Under the pieces are notes generated by a model. The model worked only from the letters and a program-made list of their open reading frames with translations, was not told where the DNA came from and ran no database searches. Shown here one piece after another: positions 15,690 through 25,763 of a stretch of 64,000 bases of DNA (within the stretch, counting starts at the first letter, position 1; each line of letters begins with the position of its first letter). The stretch is from Mesorhizobium sp. DCY119 (lineage in GTDB: Bacteria; Pseudomonadota; Alphaproteobacteria; Rhizobiales; Rhizobiaceae): positions 1,984,501-2,048,500 of the forward strand of contig NZ_CP031834.1 in the NCBI RefSeq assembly GCF_003590645.1. Reading direction: 5' to 3'. The translations under genes and the position numbers were made by a program.

Positions 15690-17786
15690 CTACTCCACAA
15701 ACACCTTCACGCTTGCCGCGCGGCCGGCGGCGTCGATGACGGTCAGCGTCGAATAGCCGGTGCCGTCGGGCTGCCATGTCGCGGTGCGGCGGCGGTCGAG
15801 TTCGGCCAGCGGCTTGCCGTTGGCGAGCCAGCGGAACGGCGCGCGGCCGCCCTGCAGTTTTAGCACCAGCGGCGAGGCGGCGCTTGAGACGGTTCCGAGG
15901 TCTACCCTTGCCCCGTCCGGCGGAAAGACGATCTGCGGTGGCGGTTCGGTCGGCGCGGCTATCGCGACCAGCCCGTCCGAGCCGGAGGTGAAACGCGCCT
16001 GCGTCACCGGCAGGTCGGCGCGTGCGGTGCGGAACGTCCCAGCCGGCGCGCGGGCAAGCGGCACCGCGGCAAGACCGGAGCGGGCGAAGCCCTCGAACAG
16101 GATGGGCGCAGCCGAGACATAGCCGGACAGGCCGGGCACCGAGCCGGAATCCGCGCGCCCGACCCACACGCCCAGCACATAGCGTCCGTCGAAGCCGACC
16201 GACCATGCGTCGCGGTAGCCGTAGGATGTGCCGGTCTTGTAGGCGATGCCGCGATGGCTGGCCCCTTCCGGCGGCTTCACGCCGGAAAGAATGTCGGCGA
16301 TCTGCCACGTCGCCTGCTCGTCGAGGATCGTGCCGCCACCCTGCACGGTTTCGACAATTTCGGTGCCGTCGCGGAGGATGCGGGCCTTTCCGTTGTTGGC
16401 GAGGCCGGTATAGAGCTGCACCAGATCACGCAGCGACAGCCCGACGCCGCCAAGGCCGATGGCGAGCCCCGGCGGCTCGTCCTTCGGCAAGGCAGGGGTG
16501 ACGCCGGCCTGCCGGAACCGCGCCGTCAGCCGCGCCGGGCCGACCGCGTCGAGCAGGCGCACGGCCGGCACGTTGAGCGACAGTTGCAGCGCCTGACGCA
16601 CGCTGACATCGCCCTGATAGCTCATGTCGAAATTGCGCGGGCGGTAGCCGGCGAAATCGGCGGGGCGGTCCTCGATCAGCGTTTCCTGCGCGACAAGACC
16701 CTGTTCCATCGCCAGCCCGTAGATGAAGGGTTTTAGGGTCGAGCCGGGCGAGCGCGAGACCTTCGTCATGTCGATCCAGCCCGAGCGGCTGGCATCGAAA
16801 TAGTTCGCTGAGCCAACCTCGCCGAGGATTTCGCCGGTGCGGGCATCGGCCAGGACCATCGCCACCGAAATGCGCGGGCCAAGCTTGGCCGCAGCACTTT
16901 TGGCGACGGCTTCCAGCCCTTCCTGAACGCGCTTGCGCAGCGTGACTTGATGCCGGCTCTGCGACGGTGCCTTGCGCAGTGCTGCATCGGCAACATGCGC
17001 TGCCAGCGCGGGCAGGGCGAAGCGCACCTCGGAAACCGCGTCGTTGCTCGCGCGGGCAGCCTCGCGCTCGCCCAGAATATCCGCCGTCACCATGCGTTCC
17101 AGCACGCGGTCGCGTGCGGCCTGCGCGGTCTTCAGGTTGCGGTCGGGGCGGCGGCGTTCGGGCAATTGCGGCAGGGCAACGAGCAGGGCCGCTTCCGAAA
17201 CGGTCAGCCGGCGCGGCTCCTTGCCGAAATAGGCGAGCGAAGCGGCGCGCACGCCTTCGAGATTGCCGCCATAAGGCGCCAGCGTCAGGTAGCGTTCGAG
17301 GATGTCGCGCTTGGAGAGCCGCCGCTCGATCTGGATGGCGCGCAGGATCTGCCGGAATTTCGAGCCGAAACTGCGGTTTTCGCGGGGCTCGATCAGCCGG
17401 GCCAGCTGCATCGACAGCGTCGAGCCGCCCGAAACGATGCGGCCGTTGCCGGCGAACTGCTTGGCTGCGCGGAGCAGTGCGAGCACATCGACGCCGTCAT
17501 GGTCGAAAAAGCGCTTGTCCTCATAGGCGATCAGCATTTTTACGAATTGCGGGTCGACCTGGTCGAGGGAGGTGCCGAGCCGCCAATAGCCGTCCGGCGT
17601 CGCGTAGGCGCGGAGAAGCGCGCCGTCGCGGTCGAGCACTTCCGAGGAGACGGTGAGTTGCGCGGGCAGGGGTGGAGGGTAGGCTCGGTCGAGGGTGTAG
17701 AGGGTGGTGATCGTTAGTGCGACGACTGCTGCACCGGCTGTGGCGTAAGCCGCCAGTTTTCGCAGCGCTCTTATTGGGACACGCAT
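15690..17786 (-). CDS. pbpC: Penicillin-binding protein 1C
   Basis: 698 residues, typical for PBP1C. An N-terminal membrane anchor (13-31) is followed by a GT51 transglycosylase with catalytic Glu89 in AYEDKRFF and the GGSTLSMQLARL block (120-131). The transpeptidase has S349-T-L-K352, S403-L-N405 and K517-T-G-T520, all intact. A C-terminal BiPBP_C-like domain (about 610-698) ends the protein. It polymerises and crosslinks periplasmic peptidoglycan. It is downstream of the alpha-2-macroglobulin gene on the same strand, the conserved yfhM-pbpC pairing. A palindromic repeat lies immediately upstream of its ATG. Confidence 0.93.
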   Translation of the reverse strand: MRVPIRALRKLAAYATAGAAVVALTITTLYTLDRAYPPPLPAQLTVSSEVLDRDGALLRAYATPDGYWRLGTSLDQVDPQFVKMLIAYEDKRFFDHDGVDVLALLRAAKQFAGNGRIVSGGSTLSMQLARLIEPRENRSFGSKFRQILRAIQIERRLSKRDILERYLTLAPYGGNLEGVRAASLAYFGKEPRRLTVSEAALLVALPQLPERRRPDRNLKTAQAARDRVLERMVTADILGEREAARASNDAVSEVRFALPALAAHVADAALRKAPSQSRHQVTLRKRVQEGLEAVAKSAAAKLGPRISVAMVLADARTGEILGEVGSANYFDASRSGWIDMTKVSRSPGSTLKPFIYGLAMEQGLVAQETLIEDRPADFAGYRPRNFDMSYQGDVSVRQALQLSLNVPAVRLLDAVGPARLTARFRQAGVTPALPKDEPPGLAIGLGGVGLSLRDLVQLYTGLANNGKARILRDGTEIVETVQGGGTILDEQATWQIADILSGVKPPEGASHRGIAYKTGTSYGYRDAWSVGFDGRYVLGVWVGRADSGSVPGLSGYVSAAPILFEGFARSGLAAVPLARAPAGTFRTARADLPVTQARFTSGSDGLVAIAAPTEPPPQIVFPPDGARVDLGTVSSAASPLVLKLQGGRAPFRWLANGKPLAELDRRRTATWQPDGTGYSTLTVIDAAGRAASVKVFVE

Positions 17787-17789
17787 AGC

Positions 17790-17992
17790 CGCCCCTCATC
17801 CGCCTGCCGGCACCTTCTCCCCGTATAGTGACGGGGAGAAGAAGGCTGGCCGCAACCCTACCGCTTCCTCCTTCGAGGAAAGAAGAAGGCTGGCTGCAAC
17901 GTCGATGCCCCCCTCTCCCCGTTTACGGGGGTCCGAAGGACGGGCAAGACCCGTGGCTCGCCCCGGAATGGGTAAGGGTGAGGGGCGGCGCG
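17790..17992. repeat. Palindromic intergenic repeat between yfhM and pbpC
   Basis: Ends are mutually inverted (CCGCCCCTCATC near 17790-17800; GTGAGGGGCGGCG near 17977-17990). Inside, AGAAGAAGGCTGGCCGCAAC near 17838-17857 recurs at 17881-17900 with one change and again near 46110. CAAGACCCGTGGCTCG (17945-17960) matches the 11.2- and 15.5-kb copies. The element reaches to within 4 bp of the pbpC start and so supplies its leader. Confidence 0.75.
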
Positions 17993-18043
17993 ACGTAGAT
18001 TTGTAAGCCGCTGTCGCCGACATGTGGCCAAGCGCGTTCATGA

Positions 18044-21000
18044 TTACGGCGCTCTCACCTCCATCATCCCGCTCGCCGTGCGGGCCGAATATTGCGGCCG
18101 GTACATGTCCTCGACGCTGGCGGCCGGATGCGCATAGATGCCGGGCGTCACGGCGCGCACCACATAGGCGAGCGTGATCTGGCCGTTGTCGCCCGAGGTG
18201 CGGTCGAAGGCGGCGACAAAACGGTCGTCGCGGAATTCGAGATGCGCGGCCTCGGTGCGGGCAAGCCAGGGGAAATTGCCGAGGTCGGCGCTGGACACCA
18301 GTCCCGGATTGTCGATCTCGAAGCCGGCCGGCAGCAGGTCTGTCACCAGCACGCGCGAGGGCCAGTTGTTGGACTCGTCGATCTTCAGCACCACCACGAA
18401 GCGCTCGTTCTGCGAGACGCTGGTGACATTGGCCTCGGAGCCGTCGAGGCCGTAATAGGTGCGCGCGATCTGAAAGCCGTCGCCGCCGGAAGGCAGCGGC
18501 TGTGCCGGTGCGGCAACCGCCGTCACCACCGCCTGCAGGGCATCCTTGCCGGTGTTGGCGATGACCAGCGGGTTGTCGGCAAGCTCGTTGCCGGACACCT
18601 GCTGCGAGAAGGCGCCGCCATGCTGTGCGCCGTTGACGGTGAGCTGGATGGCGTCGCTGTTGGCGCGCATTGCGCGTGCCGCCAGCAGCATCCAGGCCTG
18701 ATCCTGCGTGCTGGTGTAGTTGGCAGCCTTGCGCTCGGCGGTGACGAGACTGATCAGTTCGGGGATCACCTTGGGTGCCGGTCTGCTTTCGGCGGCAAGC
18801 GCCAGCATGGCGGCTCCATCACGCAGGCGCGAGCCATAGTCCGAGCGCGAATAGTCATGCTCGGTGTTGGTCTTGGCCAGCGTCAGTGCTGCCTGGAAGG
18901 TGTTTTCCGAGCGCTGCTGGTCGCCGTAGAGCGCGAGGCTGGCGGCAAGCTGCGCCACCGCCATCGGGCTCGAGAAAGCCTCAAGCTGCGTGTCGGAATA
19001 ATAGCGCAGGTCGCCGATCGATGCCTTCTTGTTGCGGGCCAGCACATAGAGCGCATAGGCGATCTCGCTGCCGCGATCCTGCAGGTCGATGTCGTAGGAA
19101 ATCGCGTTCTGCAGGTTCTGGAGCGCGGCAAGCATCGCCTCGCTCGGCACGTCGTAGTTCTTCTCGCGTGCCCGGGTCAGGAAGTCGGTGACATAGGCGT
19201 CGAGCCAGAGATCGCCCGAACCCGGTCCCCACAGGCCGAAACTGCCCGATGACGCCTGATAGTTCAGCACGCGGTAGATCGCCTGCTGGATGCGGTCGTG
19301 GAGCGAGGTGTCGTCGGCCATGCCGGCACTTGCCGCGAGTTCACTGACATAGAGCAGCGGCAGCGCGCGGCTGGTCGTCTGCTCGGCGCAACCATAGGGG
19401 TAGCGGTCGAGCGTCATCAGCAGCGAAGGCACGTCGAAGGCGGAGGCGCGCGAGACGCCGACGCTGACGGAGGCACCGTCGAGCAGGCTTGCCGCTAGCA
19501 GTTCCTTGTCGATGCGCAAGCTGGCATTGGGCTTGAGGTCGACCACGGTCCGCGTCGTCACCGGCAGTTCGGCCGGCCGCACCGGGATCGTCAGGTTCTG
19601 CTCGACGCTCAGGCCCTCGGCGTTGGCGAGCCGAATGGTCAGGCCGGCATCGCCGCTCGATTGTGCGGCGAGTGGCACGGTCAGCGTCTGGCGCTTGCCG
19701 GCGGTCAGCGTCACTTTCTCCGGAACCGTGCCGGTCGAAAGATCGCCTGATGTGTCGATGGCCAGCGAATAATCACCGTCCGGGGCGTCGGTGTTGGCGA
19801 TGTCGAGCCGCATTTCGGCGGCATCGCCCGGTGCCATGAAGCGCGGCAGGCCGGCGGTGATCACCACCGGGTCACGCACGATCACGTCGGAGCTCGCGTG
19901 GCCGACAGCCTCCTTGCTCCAGGCTACCGCCATGATGCGCACGGTGCCGTTGAACTGCGGAATGTCGAAGTCGACGGTCGCCTTTCCGTCGGCATCGAGC
20001 TTGACCGGGCCGGAGAAGAAGGCGACCAGCTTTTCGGTCGGCGGGCTGCCTTCGGAAGCCATGTTTGCGCCGTCGCCGCCGGTGCGCAGCTTGCCCGTCG
20101 TGCCGAGCGAGCCGTCGATCAGGCGGCCATAGAGGTCGCGCAGTTCGAGGCCGAGCTGACGCTGGCCGAAGAACCAGTTTTCCGGGTCGGGGGTCTTGAA
20201 CTGCGTCAGATTGAGGATGCCGACATCGACGGCTGCGACCATGACATAGGCGTCACTGGCCGGTGCCGCGCCCGTCACCGCAACTGGGATCGACAGGGTC
20301 TGGCGCGGTGCGGTCTTCTCAGGCGGGGAAAGCGTCACGCCGAGCTGTTTTGCGCCGGGATCGACTTTCAGCCATTTCACGCCGATGGCGCGGGCAGGCA
20401 TGCGCGATTCCTGCGCTTCGCCCGGGCGGTAAAGCGTGGCAGTGACATAGGCGCCTGCGCCCCAATTATCACCGACCGGTACGTCTACCGTCGCGCCGCC
20501 TTCCGGCACGCTTGCGGTGATCGTCTTCAGCAGCTTGTCTGCGCCGACGGTCACCAGAAGCTCGCCGGCAAAGCGCGGCGAGACCTGCAGCTTGGCGACT
20601 TCGCCGGCTGCATAATGGTCCTTGTCGAGGGCGATTTCGAGCCCGTCCGGCGTCTCGGTGGAGGTTGCAGCCACATACCAGCCGGCGTCGAATTCGAAGC
20701 TGGTGGCCGGGCCTGCCGGGTCGGCGGTCTCGACTTCGAGGCGATAGCGGCCCCAGTCGACGGGCGCGCTGATCGACGCCTCCTTGTCGGCGGCAAGATC
20801 AATCTGGCCGTTGGCGACAGCCTTGGTGAAGGTCACCGGCTCGTAGTTCCAGGCGTTGCCGCTGCGATACCATTGGTAATTGCGCTCGACCTTTACCAGC
20901 GACCATTGCACGCCTTGCAGCGCCTCGCGCTTTCCTTGCGGGTCGACGGCTATGAAGCCGAATTTGGCGGTCCCGCCTTGCGGCACCTCACCGCCGGAGA

Positions 21001-23518
21001 AATCCGGCCTGATGCCGATCATCCGGCCTTGCGGGCGGATACCGATGTCGAGTGCGCGCTCGACGGCGCGGCCGCCGCTTTCACGCATGCGCACCGTCAC
21101 GGCAGCGTTCAGCAGGCGGGTGGTCGAAGGCAGTTGCTCGATCGCCACCGGGAAGGTCGACTTGCCGTCGTCACCGACGACCGGCAGGTCGGCCAGCGGT
21201 ATGCGCGTCGCTTCGCCTTCCTGCTCATCGGCAAGGCCGAACGAGTAGCCGGGGAAGCTTTTCCATTCCTGCATGGTCGAAAGCGTCACTTCGCCTTCGA
21301 GGGCCAGACCCGCCGCCGGCGCGCCATAAAGGAAGCGGCCATCGACTGTGACGTTGGCCGCTTCGCCGGCGGCGATCTCGGGCTTGTCGCTGGTCAGGTC
21401 GAATTCGATGCGGTCGGGCACGAAATCCTCGACCAGGAACATCTGGCTGGCGACGGCTGCCTGCTTGGGGTCGGTGTAGATCGAAACCGTCCAGGTGCCG
21501 CGCATGGCGTTGTTGGCCAGCGTCAGGTCGACGGCGTGGCCGCCGGCATTGGCGCCGTCGGAAATGATGCGGCGATCCTCGACGCCGTCGGGTCGCGTGA
21601 AGATGAAGGTCAGCGGCAGGTTCTCGACCGCCTTGGCGGCGTCGTTGCGGGCAAGTGCTGCGACATGCACTTCCTCGCCGACGCGGTAGATGCCGCGCTC
21701 GGTCCAGGCATAGACGTCGAGTGCGCCGGGCGCGGTCCGTCCCGTCACGCCGCGGTCGGAGAGGTCGAAACCGGCCCGCGTCATGTCGAGGAAAACAAAA
21801 TCGCTGTCGCCCTGGCTTGCCATCAGCACAGCCGGCACCATGCTGCCGGTGCCGCGCGTCAGGCCGGGGGTGAAGGTGGCGCGGCCCTCGGCGTCGGTCT
21901 TTGCCGTGCCGAGAATCTCATTGTTGCGGGCCAGCAGCGTCAGCTCGATGTCGGCTATCGGCCTGGCCGAGCCAAGCGAGCGGGCGAAGACGTTGAGCCC
22001 GTCCTGGCCGGTATAGGTGGAGAGGCCGATATCCGAGACGACGAACCATTGCGTGGCGCGGGAGGAGTAGTCCTCGCTGCGGTCGTTGACCGGCTGAGCC
22101 GTCAATACATAGACGCCGGGCTTGCGCTGCGGCAACGCCTCGTCGACCGGGAAGCTGGTGGTCACTTCCTTGTTGAGCTCGTTGGCGATCTCGATCTGGC
22201 CTTCCCAGATCGGCTCTCCCATTTGGTCGGAGATGTTGGAAATGTCGTAGCTGTCGAGCTGACGGAGGAACTGGTAGCCGGTGAGAAGCTGGGCCAGCGA
22301 ACGGTCGCCGATGCGGAAAAGCTTCACGTCGGCTGCCGCCATGTTGACAGTGACGAGCGGAATGCCGCGCCTGGCAGTCGCCGGCAGCACGAAGCTGTCG
22401 CCGGTGAAACGCGCCGAGGCGGTGCGATCCTGTACATAGATGGAGAGTACGACCGGGGCTGCGATGACTTCGCCGACCGCCGCAGGCAAACCAGCGCGGA
22501 AGGTCACGTTGTAATGACGGCCATGCTCGAGGCCTTCGACGCAGATCTGCTTGTCCTTGGCTTCGATCGCCTTGGGCGCTGCGCCGTCGACGGTCACGAA
22601 GGGCGCGTAATCGACGCCGGTCTTGACGAGGTCTTCGGAGAATTGCGCGCAGATGCGCGGGGCGGCGCTGTCATTGTCGACGGAATGGTCGATGACGCGG
22701 AATCCCTTGCGGGCTTTCAGGTCTTCATACTCGGCGCGGATGGTTGCCGAATTGACCAGCGCGAGGCTCGCCTCATAGGCCTGCAGGGCAGGGCGGAACA
22801 TCTCGCGCTTGTCGAGCGCCACCGCCATCACGGCCATCACATCGGCTCGTGCCTGCGTGGTACGCAGAAGCTGGTAGGCGTTCCAGGCGGCCGAGGTTCC
22901 GTCACGTTGCAGTTTCGCGGTCTCTTCACCGTTGGCGGGAGCGACGCCGACGATGGCGCGTGCAAGGCCGAGCCAAAGTGTGCCGTCATTGGGTGAGGTC
23001 GCGACGGCGGTGGTAAATTTCTGCATCGCCGTGCGCGGGTCACCGTTCTGCAGCGCCTGACCGGCTGTTTCGGTCAGTGCGGCCAAGCCTTCCTGGCCGA
23101 TCGTCACCGAGCCGTCGGTCAGCTTCGTGCGGAACTGGCGGGCCTCGTCGATCATGCCGGCGGAGAAGAAAGCGAGTTCAGGCGGCGCGCCGATATCGGG
23201 GTCGCTGTTCAGCGTCACGACCTTGCCGGCAACCGCGCCCGGGAAAGACTTCAGCGTGGCGAAATCGGATTTGAGGAAACACCATTTGGCCTTGGTGTTG
23301 TAGGTGAAGGCGCGGCAGGAGGAATCGCCGAGGCAGGTCGACTTGCACTGATCGAGCGTGACGTTCTGCTCGGACCTCAGGTCGAAGCCGAAATAGTCGC
23401 CATTTTCGCTGGTGGCGATGGTTCGTGCGTCGACGGCGAGTGCAGTGCCGACACCGGTGAACAGCAGGGATAAAAGAAAGACGAAAACCGACAAACCACG
23501 TGCCGCGCGCATAGACAT
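18044..23518 (-). CDS. yfhM: Bacterial alpha-2-macroglobulin with N-terminal PAN domain
   Basis: 1824 residues from the ATG at 23518 (GGAGGAG just upstream). A signal peptide (about 1-30) lacks a lipobox cysteine, so the protein is probably soluble in the periplasm, unlike lipidated E. coli YfhM. Residues about 38-85 form a PAN/apple-like domain with several cysteines (DQCKSTC, SSCRAFTYNTKAKWC). Macroglobulin domains follow. The thioester motif C1377-A-E-Q1380 is present, in context YPYGCAEQTTSRALPL, within the alpha-helical TED domain. These proteins trap proteases covalently. Pairing with PBP1C suggests protection coupled to wall repair. Confidence 0.93.
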   Translation of the reverse strand: MSMRAARGLSVFVFLLSLLFTGVGTALAVDARTIATSENGDYFGFDLRSEQNVTLDQCKSTCLGDSSCRAFTYNTKAKWCFLKSDFATLKSFPGAVAGKVVTLNSDPDIGAPPELAFFSAGMIDEARQFRTKLTDGSVTIGQEGLAALTETAGQALQNGDPRTAMQKFTTAVATSPNDGTLWLGLARAIVGVAPANGEETAKLQRDGTSAAWNAYQLLRTTQARADVMAVMAVALDKREMFRPALQAYEASLALVNSATIRAEYEDLKARKGFRVIDHSVDNDSAAPRICAQFSEDLVKTGVDYAPFVTVDGAAPKAIEAKDKQICVEGLEHGRHYNVTFRAGLPAAVGEVIAAPVVLSIYVQDRTASARFTGDSFVLPATARRGIPLVTVNMAAADVKLFRIGDRSLAQLLTGYQFLRQLDSYDISNISDQMGEPIWEGQIEIANELNKEVTTSFPVDEALPQRKPGVYVLTAQPVNDRSEDYSSRATQWFVVSDIGLSTYTGQDGLNVFARSLGSARPIADIELTLLARNNEILGTAKTDAEGRATFTPGLTRGTGSMVPAVLMASQGDSDFVFLDMTRAGFDLSDRGVTGRTAPGALDVYAWTERGIYRVGEEVHVAALARNDAAKAVENLPLTFIFTRPDGVEDRRIISDGANAGGHAVDLTLANNAMRGTWTVSIYTDPKQAAVASQMFLVEDFVPDRIEFDLTSDKPEIAAGEAANVTVDGRFLYGAPAAGLALEGEVTLSTMQEWKSFPGYSFGLADEQEGEATRIPLADLPVVGDDGKSTFPVAIEQLPSTTRLLNAAVTVRMRESGGRAVERALDIGIRPQGRMIGIRPDFSGGEVPQGGTAKFGFIAVDPQGKREALQGVQWSLVKVERNYQWYRSGNAWNYEPVTFTKAVANGQIDLAADKEASISAPVDWGRYRLEVETADPAGPATSFEFDAGWYVAATSTETPDGLEIALDKDHYAAGEVAKLQVSPRFAGELLVTVGADKLLKTITASVPEGGATVDVPVGDNWGAGAYVTATLYRPGEAQESRMPARAIGVKWLKVDPGAKQLGVTLSPPEKTAPRQTLSIPVAVTGAAPASDAYVMVAAVDVGILNLTQFKTPDPENWFFGQRQLGLELRDLYGRLIDGSLGTTGKLRTGGDGANMASEGSPPTEKLVAFFSGPVKLDADGKATVDFDIPQFNGTVRIMAVAWSKEAVGHASSDVIVRDPVVITAGLPRFMAPGDAAEMRLDIANTDAPDGDYSLAIDTSGDLSTGTVPEKVTLTAGKRQTLTVPLAAQSSGDAGLTIRLANAEGLSVEQNLTIPVRPAELPVTTRTVVDLKPNASLRIDKELLAASLLDGASVSVGVSRASAFDVPSLLMTLDRYPYGCAEQTTSRALPLLYVSELAASAGMADDTSLHDRIQQAIYRVLNYQASSGSFGLWGPGSGDLWLDAYVTDFLTRAREKNYDVPSEAMLAALQNLQNAISYDIDLQDRGSEIAYALYVLARNKKASIGDLRYYSDTQLEAFSSPMAVAQLAASLALYGDQQRSENTFQAALTLAKTNTEHDYSRSDYGSRLRDGAAMLALAAESRPAPKVIPELISLVTAERKAANYTSTQDQAWMLLAARAMRANSDAIQLTVNGAQHGGAFSQQVSGNELADNPLVIANTGKDALQAVVTAVAAPAQPLPSGGDGFQIARTYYGLDGSEANVTSVSQNERFVVVLKIDESNNWPSRVLVTDLLPAGFEIDNPGLVSSADLGNFPWLARTEAAHLEFRDDRFVAAFDRTSGDNGQITLAYVVRAVTPGIYAHPAASVEDMYRPQYSARTASGMMEVRAP

Positions 23519-24012
23519 TGTCTCCTCCACACCGCTGTCGTTTCGGCGTCCATGAATCCGGCTTGGCCGGCGCTTGTCAACATGGATGCCCCGGCAGGCT
23601 TAACGTCTACCCATGTCTTTTGGATGTAGCCTGATCCGGAATTCGGTTAGGTGCTGAATATGGGACGGAGGCATCGACCAAAAGATATGCCTATACATGT
23701 TTCCACAATTTTTAGTGGCAGCCACACGTCAGGGCTGTGGCGGTGCCCCCGCGAGCCCTTGCCTGGCCTCAAGGAATGGCCCCTCTGGCGCTGGCCGGCA
23801 CGCTCCAAATGTATCAGTTTTATTGTCCGCAGAAGATTCCGCCGAATCCGCCCGCGCAATAGCAATTTTGCGCCAAGTTTGTCGTATTCGCGCGAACCGC
23901 CAGCCATTCAAAGTTGCACATTTACTCCCGAGTTCTGTGATCCGCTCCTTTTGACATCGAGGGCCGGATGCGGAATGCTAATCGGCGGAAAGCCAACAAT
24001 GGGAGTTCTAAG
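23519..24012. other. Intergenic region with divergent promoters, no gene seen
   Basis: 494 bp between the divergent alpha-2-macroglobulin and ABC binding-protein genes. Open frames on both strands here lack ribosome binding sites and recognisable motifs. A loose inverted pair AGGCAT/ATGCCT lies near 23669-23692. The only clear signal is GGGAG (24001-24005) serving the gene at 24013. Confidence 0.6.
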
Positions 24013-25668
24013 ATGACATTCTACAAGAACAACGGGGATCGCGTTCCAGACCATATCGTCGAAATGGCCAAGAGCGTGAAGGCTGGCGGCATGGATCGCC
24101 GCGAGTTCCTCGCACTGGCGAGCGTGTTCGGCGCTTCCACCGCAATGGCGTACGGCATGATCGGTCTTGCCGCGCCCACCCCTGCAATGGCGCAGGAAGA
24201 ACCCAAGAAGGGCGGCATCCTCAAGGTGGCGATGTCCATCAAGGATCCGAAGGATCCGCGCACCGCCGACTGGTCCGAAATCGCCAATGCCGAGCGCCAG
24301 ACGCTCGAACCACTGGTGAAATACAGCCGTGAATTCACCTTCGAGCCTTACCTTCTCGAAAGCTGGGAAGTAAATGACGACGCTACGGAATATGTCCTGA
24401 AGGTCCGTCAGGGCGCGACCTGGAACAATGGCGACGTCTTCAACGCCGACGACGTGATCTTCAATTTCACCCGCTGGTGCGACAAGACGGTGGAAGGCAA
24501 CTCCATGCCGGGCCGCATGGGCAGCCTGGTCGACGACGCTACGAAAAAGCTGCGCGAAGGCGCGATCACCAAGGTCGATGACAACACCGTCAAGCTGACG
24601 CTCAGCAAGTCCGACATCGCGCTCATCCCGAACCTGACCGACTATCCGGGTCTGGTCGTGCATCGCAGCTTCGACGAGAAGGGCGCGAATTTCGTCGCCA
24701 CCCCGATCGGCACCGGCCCGTTCGAGCTCGTTTCCTACGATGTCGGCAGCAAGGTCGTCTACAAGCGCCGTGAAGACGGCAAGTGGTGGAACGGCGAAGT
24801 CTATCTCGATGGCGTCGAATTCATCGACTACGGCACCGATCCGGCGGCCATGGTCAGCGCTTTCGAGGCTGGCGAAGTCCAGACCAATCACGAGACGACG
24901 GCCGACTACGTAACCATCCTCGACGGCCTCGATCTGGTGAAGTCCGAGGTGGTTACCGCCTCGACCATCGTTGCGCGCACCAACGTGGCAAACAAGCCTT
25001 ACGACGACCAGAAGGTGCGCAACGCGCTCCAGCTCGCCGTCGACAACGCTGTGGTGCTCCAGCTCGGCTACGGCAATGCCGGTGTGCCTGCTGAAAACCA
25101 TCACGTCTGCCAGATCCATCCGGAATATGCGGAGCTGCCGAAGGTGGCGCGCGATCCGGCCAAGGCAAAGGCGCTGATGGCGGAAGCCGGACAGGCCGAT
25201 TTCGAGCACGACCTGATCACGGTTGACGAGGACTGGCACAAGAACACGGGCGATGCGATCGCAGCCCAGCTTCGCGAGGCCGGCATCAAGGTCAAGCGTA
25301 CGGTTCTGCCGGGCTCGACCTTCTGGAACGACTGGACGAAGTATCCTTATTCCATGACCAACTGGAATATGCGTCCGCTCGGCATCCAGGTCATCGCCAT
25401 CGGCTACCGCAGCGGCGAGGCATGGAACGAATCCGCCTATGCGAACCCGGATTTCGACGCCAAGGTCAACGAGGCCCTGTCGATCGCCGACGCCGAAAAG
25501 CGCAAGACTGTGATGGCCGATATCGAGAAGATCCTCCAGGATTCCGGCATCATCATCCAGCCTTACTGGCGCAAGCTCTACAATCACTCGGCGCAGACCG
25601 TGAAGAACCACGGCATGCATCCGACCTTCGAACACGACTTCGGCAAGGTTTGGCTCGCCGAAGCATGA
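24013..25668 (+). CDS. ABC transporter substrate-binding protein, peptide/opine family, Tat-exported
   Basis: 551 residues from the ATG at 24013, preceded by GGGAG. A long n-region leads to a twin-arginine motif ([16 protein letters not shown], about residues 32-47) and a cleavage site near PAMAQ, so export is by the Tat pathway. The mature protein is an SBP_bac_5 (OppA/DppA-like) protein: [35 protein letters not shown], then a C-terminal lobe. It delivers substrate to the permeases encoded next. The substrate is not evident from sequence; the downstream methyltransferase and demethylase-type enzymes suggest a methylated amine or betaine derivative. Confidence 0.88.
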   Translation: MTFYKNNGDRVPDHIVEMAKSVKAGGMDRREFLALASVFGASTAMAYGMIGLAAPTPAMAQEEPKKGGILKVAMSIKDPKDPRTADWSEIANAERQTLEPLVKYSREFTFEPYLLESWEVNDDATEYVLKVRQGATWNNGDVFNADDVIFNFTRWCDKTVEGNSMPGRMGSLVDDATKKLREGAITKVDDNTVKLTLSKSDIALIPNLTDYPGLVVHRSFDEKGANFVATPIGTGPFELVSYDVGSKVVYKRREDGKWWNGEVYLDGVEFIDYGTDPAAMVSAFEAGEVQTNHETTADYVTILDGLDLVKSEVVTASTIVARTNVANKPYDDQKVRNALQLAVDNAVVLQLGYGNAGVPAENHHVCQIHPEYAELPKVARDPAKAKALMAEAGQADFEHDLITVDEDWHKNTGDAIAAQLREAGIKVKRTVLPGSTFWNDWTKYPYSMTNWNMRPLGIQVIAIGYRSGEAWNESAYANPDFDAKVNEALSIADAEKRKTVMADIEKILQDSGIIIQPYWRKLYNHSAQTVKNHGMHPTFEHDFGKVWLAEA

Positions 25669-25763
25669 AACTGCTTCAACCGTCGGAGAGGGGCATCCGT
25701 GTCCCTCTCCCGATTCCAACGGGTTGACCGCATCTGACCCCAACCCAACGGCAGGGGCTGACC

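Noticed and set aside
19898-22996. A 1032-codon open frame antisense to the alpha-2-macroglobulin gene
   Set aside because: It arises from codon bias of the real gene on the other strand; the minus-strand protein has a signal peptide, a PAN domain and a thioester motif, while this frame has none.
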